Of a DNA stretch of 17,380 nt, positions 7,961-17,174 are shown piece after piece. This stretch comes from Monoraphidium neglectum. Taxonomy: Eukaryota > Chlorophyta > Chlorophyceae > Sphaeropleales > Selenastraceae. Position 1 is the first letter of the stretch. Each line of letters begins with the position of its first letter. The stretch is taken from positions 1-17,380 of the forward strand of contig NW_014012584.1 in the NCBI RefSeq assembly GCF_000611645.1. The letters are read 5' to 3'. The translations under genes and the position numbers were made by a program. Under the pieces are notes generated by a model. It was not told the DNA's origin, did no database searches, and worked only from the letters and a program-made list of their open reading frames with translations.

Positions 7961-10900
7961 ACACATCGCGCGTGTGCACACATACACGTGTACACACACA
8001 CTCACACTCACACACAAACACGCTACCCTCCTGGTCGCAGCTTCATCTTTGCCAAAGACTGCAGAGATGAGGTCAACGAGATCATCGAAACCATCTCGTG
8101 AGACTAGATCACATCAGTGTCGCAGGATGGCTTGTCCGTTGCCCCTCTCAGGGTGATCGAGCGTACCCACATGTGTCCAACCCCATCTCTTCAACGCAAT
8201 GCACAGTATTAGTGTCTACACCACCCTGTACATATAGGGTTGGTGTTGGTGTTGTAAGTTGACGCGTTGTTACTGATACATAGTCGTAATATACTCATCA
8301 AGCTTCTTCCTCCTCAACCTCTGCACCACTCTGCAGCCACGAAGTTGGCCACTCCCTCTCCCTGAAGTGAGGCAACTCTGCAGCATGGGTTTGCACCCTT
8401 GCACGGCTCACATATGGCTACGCGTTGACCCGCATCACGTGCTGTGTGTGTGCATGCGTGTGTATGTGTGTGTGTGTACGATTGTGCAGACGCAACCACA
8501 AATGAGGCATCTGTGCGTGCTGCGTGGCTTGACGACCAGGCTGGAACCCAGCGACACACGCTGGCGGCGCATTGCCTCACCGTTGCTCATCCGCACCTGC
8601 CACCCTCCCTGTTCCTTGCTCCTGCGCCCCCAGCCACCACGGCATCAGGCCGGCTGGTCCCAACGACCCCGGCAACGGCGAATACTACGGCGGCCTCGCG
8701 AACAAGGGTGGGTGTGGGCCGCAGGCCGGCAGCATTGCTTTCATCCACGGGGAGCGTGCCCAAGCCCGGCCAGGTTTTCATGCTCCGTGCCGCATATGTG
8801 CAGCGCGCTGCCTGGCATGGAGGCGTCACCCGACAGCGGTAGCTGTTCCAGAGCTGTCCGGCCCCAGCCCGCCGCTGCTTGCTTGCCGCCTTCGTGCTCC
8901 TTCACATTCAACCGCGCCTTCGATTCCTTACGCGCAGCATGGGCCCCTATCATGGGTTTGGCTACCCTAGTGACAGTCTCACAGTGGTGCAAGGGCGAGT
9001 GAGTGCCTTTTTGGGGGAAGGGGGGCCACGGGGGCAACCGGGACGAGGTCCTGGTTTGAGTTGCACCCGGCCCCAGCAAGGGGCGGGACGAGGCTTTTGC
9101 CCCGCCGATGGATGTTTGGTGCCCTCCCCTGGAGTCAATGCGCCCCTGGATGCGGTAAATTCAGTAAAGCCAGCCCATGAGTCATTTCCAAACCATCACC
9201 CCTACCGCGGCTTCACCAGACCGTCGGCCTTTCATCATGCTCACCCCAGACCGCCCACCCCCAGCCACGCCCGCCCCCAACAACACATCGCAGGTACCGA
9301 GGCGCCACCCAGCCCACCCAAGACGACATCGCGCGGATTGCAGGCTTCATTCCGCTGGTGGCCGACGACGTCGGCGGCACGACCGCGACCGCCCAGGCCC
9401 TGGCCGGCACTTCCGCCGCCGGCGGCGCCTCGTACGCCGGCATCATCAGTGGCGCGGCCGACGTCGACGTTTTCAGCTTCAACAGCGGCGTCGGCCCGAT
9501 CTCCGTCACCCTCGCGCTCGCGCCCTCGTACGTGAATAACGACCAAAGCACGACGACCGCTGAGCGCACCAACCTCGACGCGTCGGTCACGCTGTCTAAT
9601 GCGGCGGGGTCGGTGCTGCAGACCTGGAATAACAACAACGGGCTCCTCAGGGGCGTGCTCGCGCCGGCGTTCAGCATTGCCACCGCTGTGAGTCTTGCGC
9701 GGCCTGCAAGTCGCACGCGCACGTGCACAGCATGATTTGACGGCGGTCACCCACGAGCATGCATCTATCAATACACAACACACACACACGCGCGCGCGCG
9801 CGCGTGTGCATGCACTCCTGCTGCCCCACGAATATCCACGCTTCTCGCTCCTCGGGATTCAGCTTGTGGTGTCTCTGGCCCAGAACCGCCCCCTGCACAT
9901 CCACAAGTCATGCGCCACCACCATGCACCGACGACAGGGCACCTATTATCTGACAGTCAGGGGCGTCGGCCAGGGGGCGGACGTCACAACCGGCTACTCC
10001 AGCTATGGCAGCACGGGGCAGTACAAGATCACGGTGTCCGCGCCGGCCTGCGCCAACTGCACGACCGGCGGCGGCACCGGCGGCACCGGCGGCACCGGCG
10101 GCACCGGCGGCACCGGCGGCTCTGGCGGGACCAACACCACCACGCCCACCACACCCACCACGCCCACCACGCCCACACCGGCCACTGTGACGTGCAAGAC
10201 GCTCAACGACATCGAGCTGCCCACCACACCCGGCGGCTCCTGCGCGTCCGCCGTCCTGACGACCTCCCAGCTGTTCACCGCCACCGGCACCGCCTTCAAT
10301 GTGACGCCGCCCCTGCCGGCCAACCTGGCGTTCCCGCCAGGCGAGTTGGCTGTGTCTGGGGCGCTTGTGCAGGGGGGCCTGCATCATGAGCCCACTCTGC
10401 AGTTTGCATAGTGAATCACATGCGCTTTGGTGCCTCTTGGGGTGGTTGCAAAGGAGCCGGCGTGTCGTAGTCAGTGTGCGCATGCTAATTGCGGGGACAT
10501 TTACGCCCCTGGCAGGTTGCATCAGGAGCTCGAATAGTTATTGCAAGGCCAGGGCAAGAGGCCAATAGTCTGGCTCCCTTGAGCCTCAAGACGCGCCACA
10601 TGCCGGCCGTCTGCACATGCCGGACGCGCCCAGACCTCTCCGACCGCACCTTGACTCCCCGCCTGCCCAACGCCCGCTGCTTCGCACGGCCCGCCTGCCC
10701 GGCCCCAACAGGCGACTACAAGTTCTTGGTGGCGGGCAGCGTAGGCCCCAGCTGCACTGTGGCCTTCAGCGTGGAGGCAACCCCCGCCTGCGACGCGGCG
10801 GCCGCCGGCAAGGTCAAGTGCTCAAAGGTGAATATCAACCTGCAGGCGCCCGCCTGCAATGGGATCAAGCTCAAAAAGACGGATCTCTACTCTGGAGGCG

Positions 10901-12307
10901 GGGACGACCCCACCATCTCCAATCTCCCGGCGAACAAGGTCTTCGCGCCAGGTGCGGCTTCCCGCCCAGCCGCTGGACGCCTGCCATGGCTGCTGTGATG
11001 ATTTCCGTTTGCCGTACCCTGCTCCTCAGCAGGCGACCGGCCACTGGTGTGCTAAGCCCCGCCTGCCTGCCTGTTGCCCCGCCCGCGCCCTGTCCAAGTC
11101 CGCTCCAACTCATGATCAACCGCCAACCGCAGGCAAGACGACTGTCAGGGTTGACGCCACTGACGGCAGGAGCAAGTGCAGTGTCCGGTGCGCAGCTCCT
11201 CATGGTGTGTCCGTGCCATTTCCCTGAACCGGCACTGCTGCTTGCGTCTAGTATTATTTGTCCAGAGCTTCAGCCCCGCTGTTGCGTGCCTCCGCTTCCA
11301 CTGCCAGCCGGCTCCGTGCCGGCTGCCTGACGTTGCACCCAGCTGCGCGGGCCATTTCCTGGGAAGCCGCTTGCCCCTCGCGCCCACTCCTGCCGTGCCT
11401 GCACCCCACCCAACCCCCAACCGCCAGCGTCAACGTCAAGCCCTGCGCGCCCGTCTGCCTCAGCAACCTCGCGCCGCTGACGGCGGACGCTGGCAAGTGC
11501 AAGGCATCGAAGCCCTCTGACCCATTGTCCATCGTCAGCGGCGCCAGCCTGGGGCCCGGCGCGACGGTCACCCTCTCGCCCTCAACGTTTGCCCTCGGCG
11601 ACCGCAAGGTCACGGCGACTGCCAAGTGAGCATATACTTAGTCAAACTCGGCCGCACCCTCGTCTGCCGCGTGCGCAGGGCGCGCCGCAGGGGCCTGCCC
11701 CTGGTCGTGCATCGCTCAGCGGCGGCTGCACATGCGCACTCGGCTGCCGCCTCTCGCTTTTGGTGCCGGGCACCGGTCGTCGTCCCCGTCCCCCCTCCTG
11801 CCGGCACCGGCAGCCAGCCGGGTCGTGTCGCCTTCACATTCAATCATGACCGCTGCTCCCAGGTACCCCGGCGGCCTGTCGGCCAAGTCCTCCTGCATCA
11901 TCACGGTGGTGGATAAGGACCCGCCCCAGATCATCGCCTCGGGCAGCGGCAACCCCTGCGGGTTCCCGCGCTCCTCGGGGGGCACCGGCCAGGCCTGCTT
12001 CGGGCTCAAGGACATCGTGAAGGCAAAGGACGGCTGCGGCAAGGCGCCCACCGTCACCGTCGTCGGCTGCAACGCCACCTCCAACGGCGCCAACGCCGAC
12101 TGCGTCGCGGGCTCCCTGCCCAACGGCAAGCCGGCGGTGTGCGTCACTTACCCGGCCCAGGGCTCGGGCGGGGTGGTCATCAGGACCGCCACAGTGCGCG
12201 TGAGGGCCGAGGACACGAGCGGCAACCAGTCGCCCGTGCTGGCGGTGCCGCTGACCGTCTACAGCAGCAAGCCCAGCCCTGTGCCGTCGGGCTGCAAGCC
12301 CAAGTAA
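5845..12307 (+). CDS. Secreted metzincin-like zinc metalloprotease with PPC and HYR-like domains
   Basis: Fifteen exons: 5845-6209, 6546-6586, 6778-6996, 7319-7387, 7640-7739, 8041-8097, 8337-8366, 8634-8707, 8938-8998, 9294-9687, 9938-10340, 10712-10951, 11133-11187, 11428-11625, 11863-12307. Intron phases match throughout; total 2751 nt, 916 residues. Signal peptide 1 to about 20; propeptide to about 120; catalytic domain from VLYLDFNGHTTTGTAW (129-144) through IWAGVSEDYSIFDVDVTTEE and AVIGGSSGDW to HEVGHSLSLNH (285-295) and Met-turn APIMG (M324). Three His bind zinc and Glu286 is the catalytic base by family rule; the usual metzincin Gly is Ser292. PPC domain about 360-510 (ending GTYYLTVRGVG), GGT/PTT linker about 514-553, then HYR-like beta modules with repeated (F)xPG...VxA and C-x-V strands to about 780, then a Cys-rich C-terminal module. 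It is probably secreted to the wall or medium, as a zymogen. Least certain junctions: 10340 (GC donor) and 11187. Confidence 0.88.
7001..7195 (+). repeat. (TG)n microsatellites in protease intron 3
   Basis: Two TG-rich tracts (7001-7080 and 7115-7195, with TGCG and TGTA interruptions) fill much of the intron 6997-7318. The first begins four bases after the donor. In translation they give long CVCV/HTHT artefacts that should not be taken as protein. Confidence 0.9.
7903..8018 (+). repeat. (CA)n microsatellite in protease intron 5
   Basis: An uninterrupted CA tract of about 47 bases (7908-7954) is followed by interrupted CA/CTCA sequence to about 8018, ending about 22 bases before the acceptor of exon 6 at 8040. 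It lies wholly in the intron 7740-8040. Confidence 0.9.
8337..8366 (+). other. 30-nt catalytic micro-exon of the metalloprotease
   Basis: This exon is flanked by a CAG acceptor (8334-8336) and a GTGAGG donor (8367). It supplies the last base of Ser284, the residues HEVGHSLSL, and two bases of Asn294. The previous exon ends in TC and the next starts with C followed by CAC, so splicing yields S-HEVGHSLSLN-H, the complete metzincin zinc motif. An ORF-based caller would miss it. Confidence 0.9.
8442..8478 (+). repeat. (TG)n tract in protease intron 7
   Basis: An imperfect TG repeat with TGCATGCG interruptions lies inside the intron 8367-8633, immediately downstream of the catalytic micro-exon's intron start. 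Confidence 0.85.
9780..9808. repeat. CA-CG alternating tract with Z-DNA potential
   Basis: An alternating purine-pyrimidine run goes from CACACA through about eight CG steps (9789-9804) to TGTG, inside the intron 9688-9937. Alternating CG of this length is the classical Z-DNA-forming sequence; whether it forms in vivo is unknown. Confidence 0.8.
10070..10186 (+). repeat. In-frame minisatellite coding GGT and PTT linker
   Basis: Five perfect 9-bp GGCGGCACC units (10070-10114, Gly-Gly-Thr) are followed by a GGS and a GGT variant. A second repeat of CCCACCAC-type units then encodes PTT repeats up to about 10186. Together they form a flexible, Thr-rich spacer between the PPC domain and the HYR-like modules. 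Slippage would change linker length in whole codons. Confidence 0.9.
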
Positions 12308-12908
12308 ACCGGCGCTGCGCAGGCCGAGCTCGGGGGGAACGCCGCTCCATGAAGCCCGTCGGTTTCAAGGTGCAGCGCGTGCGGCGCGCCATGATCCGCC
12401 GCGGCAGCGCCAATCCAACACCGGTTCTTATGTTATGGGCTGCGCCCCCTCAACCGCTGCTTTTGGCCGTGATCTGCGGTGCGAGGCGCGCCGTGGCGAC
12501 TGCACTGCAAAATCACGCATTGTTGTGCCGGTTGCCGGGTGCCCAGTGGGCACTTCAGCAATGCGAGGACTCCATTTGTTGTTGGGTGCAGGTGGACTTG
12601 GCCACTCCCCAATTGATACCGTGGCCCCGGGCTTCTTTGCGCTCCACTGCGCGGCACCGCCATTGGCTCTCGTCTCTGTCGCATTCACTTGCGCAACCGT
12701 TTTGAACAGCACTGCCCAAACTCGCACATGTTCCAGCGGAATCCCATCGCATCAGTCACCACAGGCGCCCATACGTGCGGCCTTGGGTATTGCGCCACCC
12801 CCTTGCACTGGCGCGGGGCAACGGCGCTGCGTCATCAAGTGCACTGCGTTTCAAAGGAACACCTGGCCTATTTTGGAGACTCGGTTCGCGCTTTGCCCTG
12901 ATCGGAGC

Positions 12909-12952
12909 GCACACACCCGCGCACACACACTCACACACACACACACACGTGC
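12909..12952. repeat. CA-rich microsatellite
   Basis: Interrupted CA repeat (ACACACCCGCGCACACAC, TCACACAC and following) about 600 bases downstream of the protease stop, in non-coding sequence. Confidence 0.85.
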
Positions 12953-13556
12953 GTTGACGAAGCGGTTCAGAGGGCCGCCTGCCTGGTTGGCGCATGTGGT
13001 TTGGGTGGACACCTCTGACCGTCAGAGCTGCCACGTCCAAGCTCACAGCTGTCCATGAAACACCTTCAAACACTAAAAATGGAATGCAAGCACCCGATTT
13101 GTTTTTCCACAAGGAATCTCCTGGTGTGTCTGTTGAAAGCCTTGCGCGGCCTGTTTGTGCCAGAAGGCTCCTGCTGGGGTGTAGCCTCCAGGGCAGCCCC
13201 GGGTTGCCTTTCACAGTCACCCTGGCTGCTGGCAAAGCGTAATGCAATGTGACGTGCAACAGGCTGCTGCTGTTTGCGGGGCTGCGCCTTTGTGCAGGGC
13301 TGCTGGGTCCACGGGCTGAAGAGCCGTGCGGAAAGCTCGCGCCCTAGAGGTCCCTCAAAGTGCCGGCCGCAGGTCCTGGGCCACGCCAGGCGCGTCAGTC
13401 CGCTCAGCCAGCACTGCCGCCGCCGCCGCAGCCTCTGCTGCTGTGCTGCTGGCACCGGAGGTGGCGTGCCTCACCCGCTGGTCAAAGCCAGTCAGAGCGG
13501 ACACCCCATGGGTGCTTGCGCACTGGGTTGCTTTCTTCAAAGTGCATATGCCAGCC

Positions 13557-13561
13557 TGTAA
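13557..13561 (+). terminator. Candidate TGTAA polyadenylation signal (protease?)
   Basis: TGTAA is the usual chlorophyte polyadenylation signal. This is the first one I found downstream of the protease stop, 1.25 kb away, which would imply a long 3' UTR. A five-base motif is weak evidence alone. Confidence 0.3.
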
Positions 13562-13868
13562 CTTTTGCCAACGGATGTCACCAACGTGCCACGCTCATCA
13601 GGCCCCGATAGTGCAGGCGCCGGGTGCCAGCCGATCGCCGTTCGCCGATCCTGTGTAGCGATCCGGCCTGCACCGCTCTCTCCAAGACCCCCTCATTGCG
13701 CTGTGGGACCTCTATGAGTATGTTAGATGCTCTTTGTTGCTCTACAAGGACCCAGAACTCACCGAAGCTTGGCGCCCCGCCTGCCCGGCAAGTGGAACCC
13801 ACAAAGTCCCTGCACGCGTTCGCCACGCCCTCTTTTCGTCACCCACTTGTTGAGGAGAGCATTTCAAG

Positions 13869-14286
13869 ATGAGGCCGAAGGTGCGCAGAAAATGCATGGG
13901 CCGCCTTCGTGTTGCAGCTCAGCCCGCGGGCGTGGCCCGCGGCCAGCAGGACACCCCAGCGTGCCAGCGTCGTCCCTGTGGCGTTCCGCCTGACTGCAGC
14001 AGCGGGCAAGGCTGCGAGCACCCCGGCAAAGCAGTGGGAGCAGCCCGCTGAGTTGTGCAGCTCAGCTGGGCTGTCGTGTTGGCGCGTGCTGTGTGTCAAC
14101 AGTGAGATTACATATCCAGGCATGTTCTGAGACCCCAGGCCCCAGCGTGCCGTTGGAGTCAGACAGCGATCTGGGGGCTGAACACCAACTCGGCTTCCGC
14201 TTTTTTTTCATTCTCCGCAGTGGCGTAAGAAGCGTATGAGGCGGCTCAAGCGCAAGAGGCGGAAGATGAGGCAGCGCAGCAAGTAG
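13869..14286 (+). CDS. RPL41: Large-subunit ribosomal protein eL41
   Basis: Exon 1 (13869-13880) encodes MRPK and ends AAG/GTGCGC. Exon 2 (14221-14286) follows a pyrimidine-rich acceptor (a T8 tract, then CTCCGCAG) and encodes WRKKRMRRLKRKRRKMRQRS plus a final Lys, then TAG. The spliced product has 25 residues, exactly the length of eukaryotic eL41, and matches the family's consensus almost throughout (the usual start is MRAK; here it is MRPK). eL41 is a single highly basic helix at the interface of the two ribosomal subunits. The intron is phase 0, 340 nt, after codon 4. A TGTAA lies 186 bases after the stop. A gene this short is invisible to length-filtered ORF finding. The main uncertainty is exon 1, which rests on four residues and splice borders. 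Confidence 0.92.
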
Positions 14287-14471
14287 ACGTGCAGCGCTGG
14301 TGCGGGCTTAGGGGTCGAGCGCATCGGCCTGTGCCCTGCACTTGTGGCGGTGGCGCACGGCAACGGCTGTGCGGGGAGGAACGTTGCCGCGTCTGGCAGC
14401 GCAATTGCCTCGGCAGCAGCCAGCACGCTGGGAGCCGGCGGTCCTGCTGTTTGGCGACCAGTGTTGGTTTG

Positions 14472-14476
14472 TGTAA
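14472..14476 (+). terminator. TGTAA polyadenylation signal of eL41
   Basis: This TGTAA is 186 bases beyond the eL41 stop codon, a fitting distance for a chlorophyte 3' UTR. Together with the gene content it supports a green algal origin. Confidence 0.55.
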
Positions 14477-14480
14477 CTGC

Positions 14481-14540
14481 CTGCAGGCTTGGTTGGCAGG
14501 GTGGTGAGGACTGCAGGCTTGGTTGGCAGGGTGGTGAGGA
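14481..14540. repeat. 30-bp perfect tandem duplication
   Basis: Two identical 30-base units (14481-14510 and 14511-14540), each beginning CTGCAGGCTTGG and ending GGTGGTGAGGA, lie directly after the eL41 TGTAA signal. The exact identity points to a recent duplication. Confidence 0.95.
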
Positions 14541-15091
14541 CTCAATTGCGGTAGCCGCATAACAGCGTCGTGTACACCGGGGCCAGGGCAGTTGCAGAAC
14601 GAGCTGAGGAAAGGGCACTGCTATGAGGCAGTGAGCAAAGTCGACGCTGGTGTGGACAGACAATGGGAATGTGAAGGTCGGGATTGTTGTCAAGATGGCG
14701 GCTGAAGGCATGGCAGATGCGAGCGCCTTGACACCCGCATATTGCGCTCCCGCCCGAGCGCAAGAAAAAGCCTGTGCTCTCAATGGACACCGCCGTGATG
14801 ACACGTGATCCTCAGACAGGCCAGCCAGGCAGCTGCTGCTGTGATTTTAGCCGACTTTCTGTGAAAGGCCTCTGAAAGGTGGTGCCTGGACATGAGCCAC
14901 CTGCACTAGCGTGCACGCACGTGCCTTGAGCTCATGGGCAGTACCCTGGCAGCTGCTGCCGCAAGACGATCCTTGCGTACGGTGTGCCTCAGACCTTTCC
15001 TACATGGTAGTCACATTGCACCCGCTAGGACCCTGGTTCGTCGTTTTCCTGGGCGCGCGGTAGTCTTGCCCGGCTAGATCACCGCTCAGTT
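14541..15091. other. Intergenic region upstream of OST1
   Basis: About 550 bases lie between the tandem repeat and the OST1 start. A long minus-strand open frame (14804 to 14208) crosses it, but that frame also runs antisense through eL41 exon 2 and shows no recognisable domain. I take this stretch to hold the OST1 promoter and leader; no clear core element is visible. Confidence 0.45.
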
Positions 15092-17174
15092 ATGATGGGT
15101 TCCGCTCGGTGGGCCTGCGCGCTGCTGCTGCTGCTACTGGCAGCGCACGCGCATGCGGATGTGTCTATAAAAAGCGTAGATCGCAAGGTGAGCATCGATC
15201 ATCGTGGCACTGGGTGCAACTTGCGGGCCGTGGCTGATCTGCTGCGTGCCTTTGCAGATCAACCTCAAGACACAGATAGCGAGGGTCACGGATGTGATCG
15301 AGTTCACTTCCAGCAGCGGAGCTGCCAGCTCGGTGCTGTTGTGCTATCCGAGCCGGCTGGCGGAGCGCATCGCGCGCCTGCGGGTGCGTTGGCATGCTGC
15401 GGTGCAGTGGCACGCAGCGGTGCAGCGTCATGAGGCGTGCCACAGCAAAGTTCAGCCGTCTGGTCTGCGGTTGGCCATCAGCCATTGCAGCTGTTGGCGG
15501 CAGCCCCAGCTGTCCCGGATATGTTGCCAGCACACTTGAAACGTCGCATGCCGTCGAACAATCCATCAGCAAGCAGCGTGTCAAATCCACTGTCCGCCCC
15601 GCCCGCGCCGCATATTCGCCTTGCAGGTGACCGCCGGCGACGCCAAAGCCGAGGCCGTGCCCGCAGCGGCGCCGGCCGGCGCGCCGGACGGCGTGTCCTG
15701 CTTCAGCGTGGCCGTCGCCCTGGCAGATGGCGGGTCAGTGTCTGTCGAGGCTGCGGCGTCAATCACCAGCGTGATGACGCCCAACCCCGCCAAGGTCGCC
15801 CAGGACGAGCCCATGCTGGTCGAGTACCGGGACACGCTTTACGCGGTGTCGCCCTACAAGATCGACAAGCAGAGCACCACGGTGGGCGGGCGCGGCCCGG
15901 GCGAGGCGGTCGCGTCGTGCCGACGGGGGCGCGTGCGCCTGCGCGCACGATCGCGCGCTGAGGAGCATGCGGAACCGCGTCCGTGCTTCACTGCAAGTGG
16001 CTGAGGGACGCACTCTGAGCTGATGCTTGTGGCGGCGCAGCTGGCGCGGCCAGCACTTTGCTCCGAATGCTGTTCCGGACGTCGGACGCTCGGCCCGGCC
16101 GCAGTACCGCCACGCTCGCGCCGCGGCCGAGGCGCCGAGCGGCCGCCCGCTGCCGCCCGTCGCCGCACGCCCCGCACGGCGCCCGCTCGCTCCCGCGCGG
16201 CCCCTACTCTCGCATCGCTGAACCCCGTCCGCCGCCGCCGCTGCTTGCCCGCGCTCGGTGCGCGCCCCCGCAGGTGACTCTGCCCACGGCCAACGTGGTC
16301 AAGTTCAGCCCCAAGTCCAAGGGCTCGCAGGATGGCGGCAAGATCGCCTTCAAGAAGCTGGCCGCCGCGGAGCCCTGGACGCTCACGCCCCTGAAGCTGC
16401 ACTTCCAGCACGACAAGCAGTTCAAAAAGGTGGGCGGTTGAAAGTGTGTGTGCGCATGTGTGTCTGTCTGAGTGCATGTATGAGGTATGTTTGCACACGT
16501 TTGTTTGCGTGGGCGTGACTAGGCATGTGTGTGTGTGTGTGTGTTCATGTGTGAGGGGGACACGTGCACGCCATGAGAGGGCGGTGCAAGTAGTGTGGGG
16601 TTAGCATGTTGACGTGTTGGTGTGCACCTTTCGGCCTCGTGCATCCCAGGACCCGCACCACCAGAGAGCGCCCGTGCCCCCGCTGCCGCCCGGCCCCGCG
16701 CGCGCCCCACCTTCCGCGACCATCCGGCCACCACCCAGCCCCTCCTGCCTCCCCGCTGACCCCTCCTGATGCGTCAAGGTGCTGACGCTTGTCCGCGAGA
16801 TCGAGGTGTCGCACTGGGGCAACATATATGTTGAGGAGTCATACATCCTGGTGAGTCATGTTGCTATGAAAGGAGGCAGGGCCCCCGTGTCTTCTCTTCA
16901 CGCACCCACACACCGAGCCAGGCATCACAATCCACAGCTGCCTGCAATTCCGTGGCCGCTTGCACTTCCTAGCCCACGTTCACGCACGGCAGCGCCGCGG
17001 CTGGCTCGGGGCCGTGCCAGCTGGCCGCCCGGCGTCCGCCCTGCTCACTGACCGCACCGCCAACTTCCCCGCTGCGCCTGCCCGCCGCAGCAAAACGCGG
17101 GCGCGGAGCACAAGGGGCAGTTCAGCCGCCTGCGCCACACGCACAACGTCGTGTACCGCGCGACGAGCTTCCAG
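15092..17174 (+). CDS. OST1: OST1/ribophorin I, oligosaccharyltransferase subunit (5' part)
   Basis: Six exons are visible: 15092-15187, 15258-15383, 15627-15881, 16274-16429, 16779-16850, 17091-17174. All are whole numbers of codons, giving 263 residues, before a GTGAGA donor; the gene continues past the right edge. The family is usually about 600 residues, so roughly 40% is present. Residues 1 to about 23 form a signal peptide (LLLLLLAAHAHA). Recognisable ribophorin I features are INLKTQIARVTDVIEF, SVMTPNPAKVAQDEPMLVEY (matching the family's exposed beta-sandwich region) and the signature REIEVSHWGNIYVEESY followed by AEHKGQFSRL. OST1 is a luminal single-span subunit of the ER complex that transfers the glycan to Asn in N-X-S/T; it is not the catalytic subunit. 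The predicted transmembrane helix lies outside the window. All five complete introns are phase 0. Intron 4 holds TG repeats. Confidence 0.93.
16444..16552 (+). repeat. TG-rich microsatellite in OST1 intron 4
   Basis: Interrupted TG repeats start about 15 bases after the donor of intron 16430-16778, on the transcribed-sense strand, as in protease intron 3. The purest run is at about 16524-16544. Confidence 0.85.

Larger units (their letters stand above)
12308..13868. other. 3' UTR and intergenic region, no supported gene
   Basis: Some 1.56 kb separate the protease stop from the eL41 start. Open frames on both strands overlap each other and have shuffled-looking, Arg/Ala/Cys-rich translations. 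The region holds a CA-rich tract (12909-12952) and a TGTAA motif at 13557. It should contain the protease 3' UTR and the eL41 promoter. Confidence 0.5.

Noticed and set aside
8215..8255. Imperfect hairpin (ACACCACCCT with AGGGTTGGTGT) in protease intron 6
   Set aside because: The arms have a bulge and the site is inside an intron with no other RNA feature; too weak to call.
13881..14220. Possible snoRNA in the eL41 intron
   Set aside because: The intron has a small hairpin (CCGCGGGC/GCCCGCGG near 13925-13943) and a CTGA, but no convincing C box or H/ACA arrangement.
14208..14804. 198-residue minus-strand open frame
   Set aside because: It runs antisense through eL41 exon 2, includes the 30-bp tandem repeat, and has no recognisable domain.
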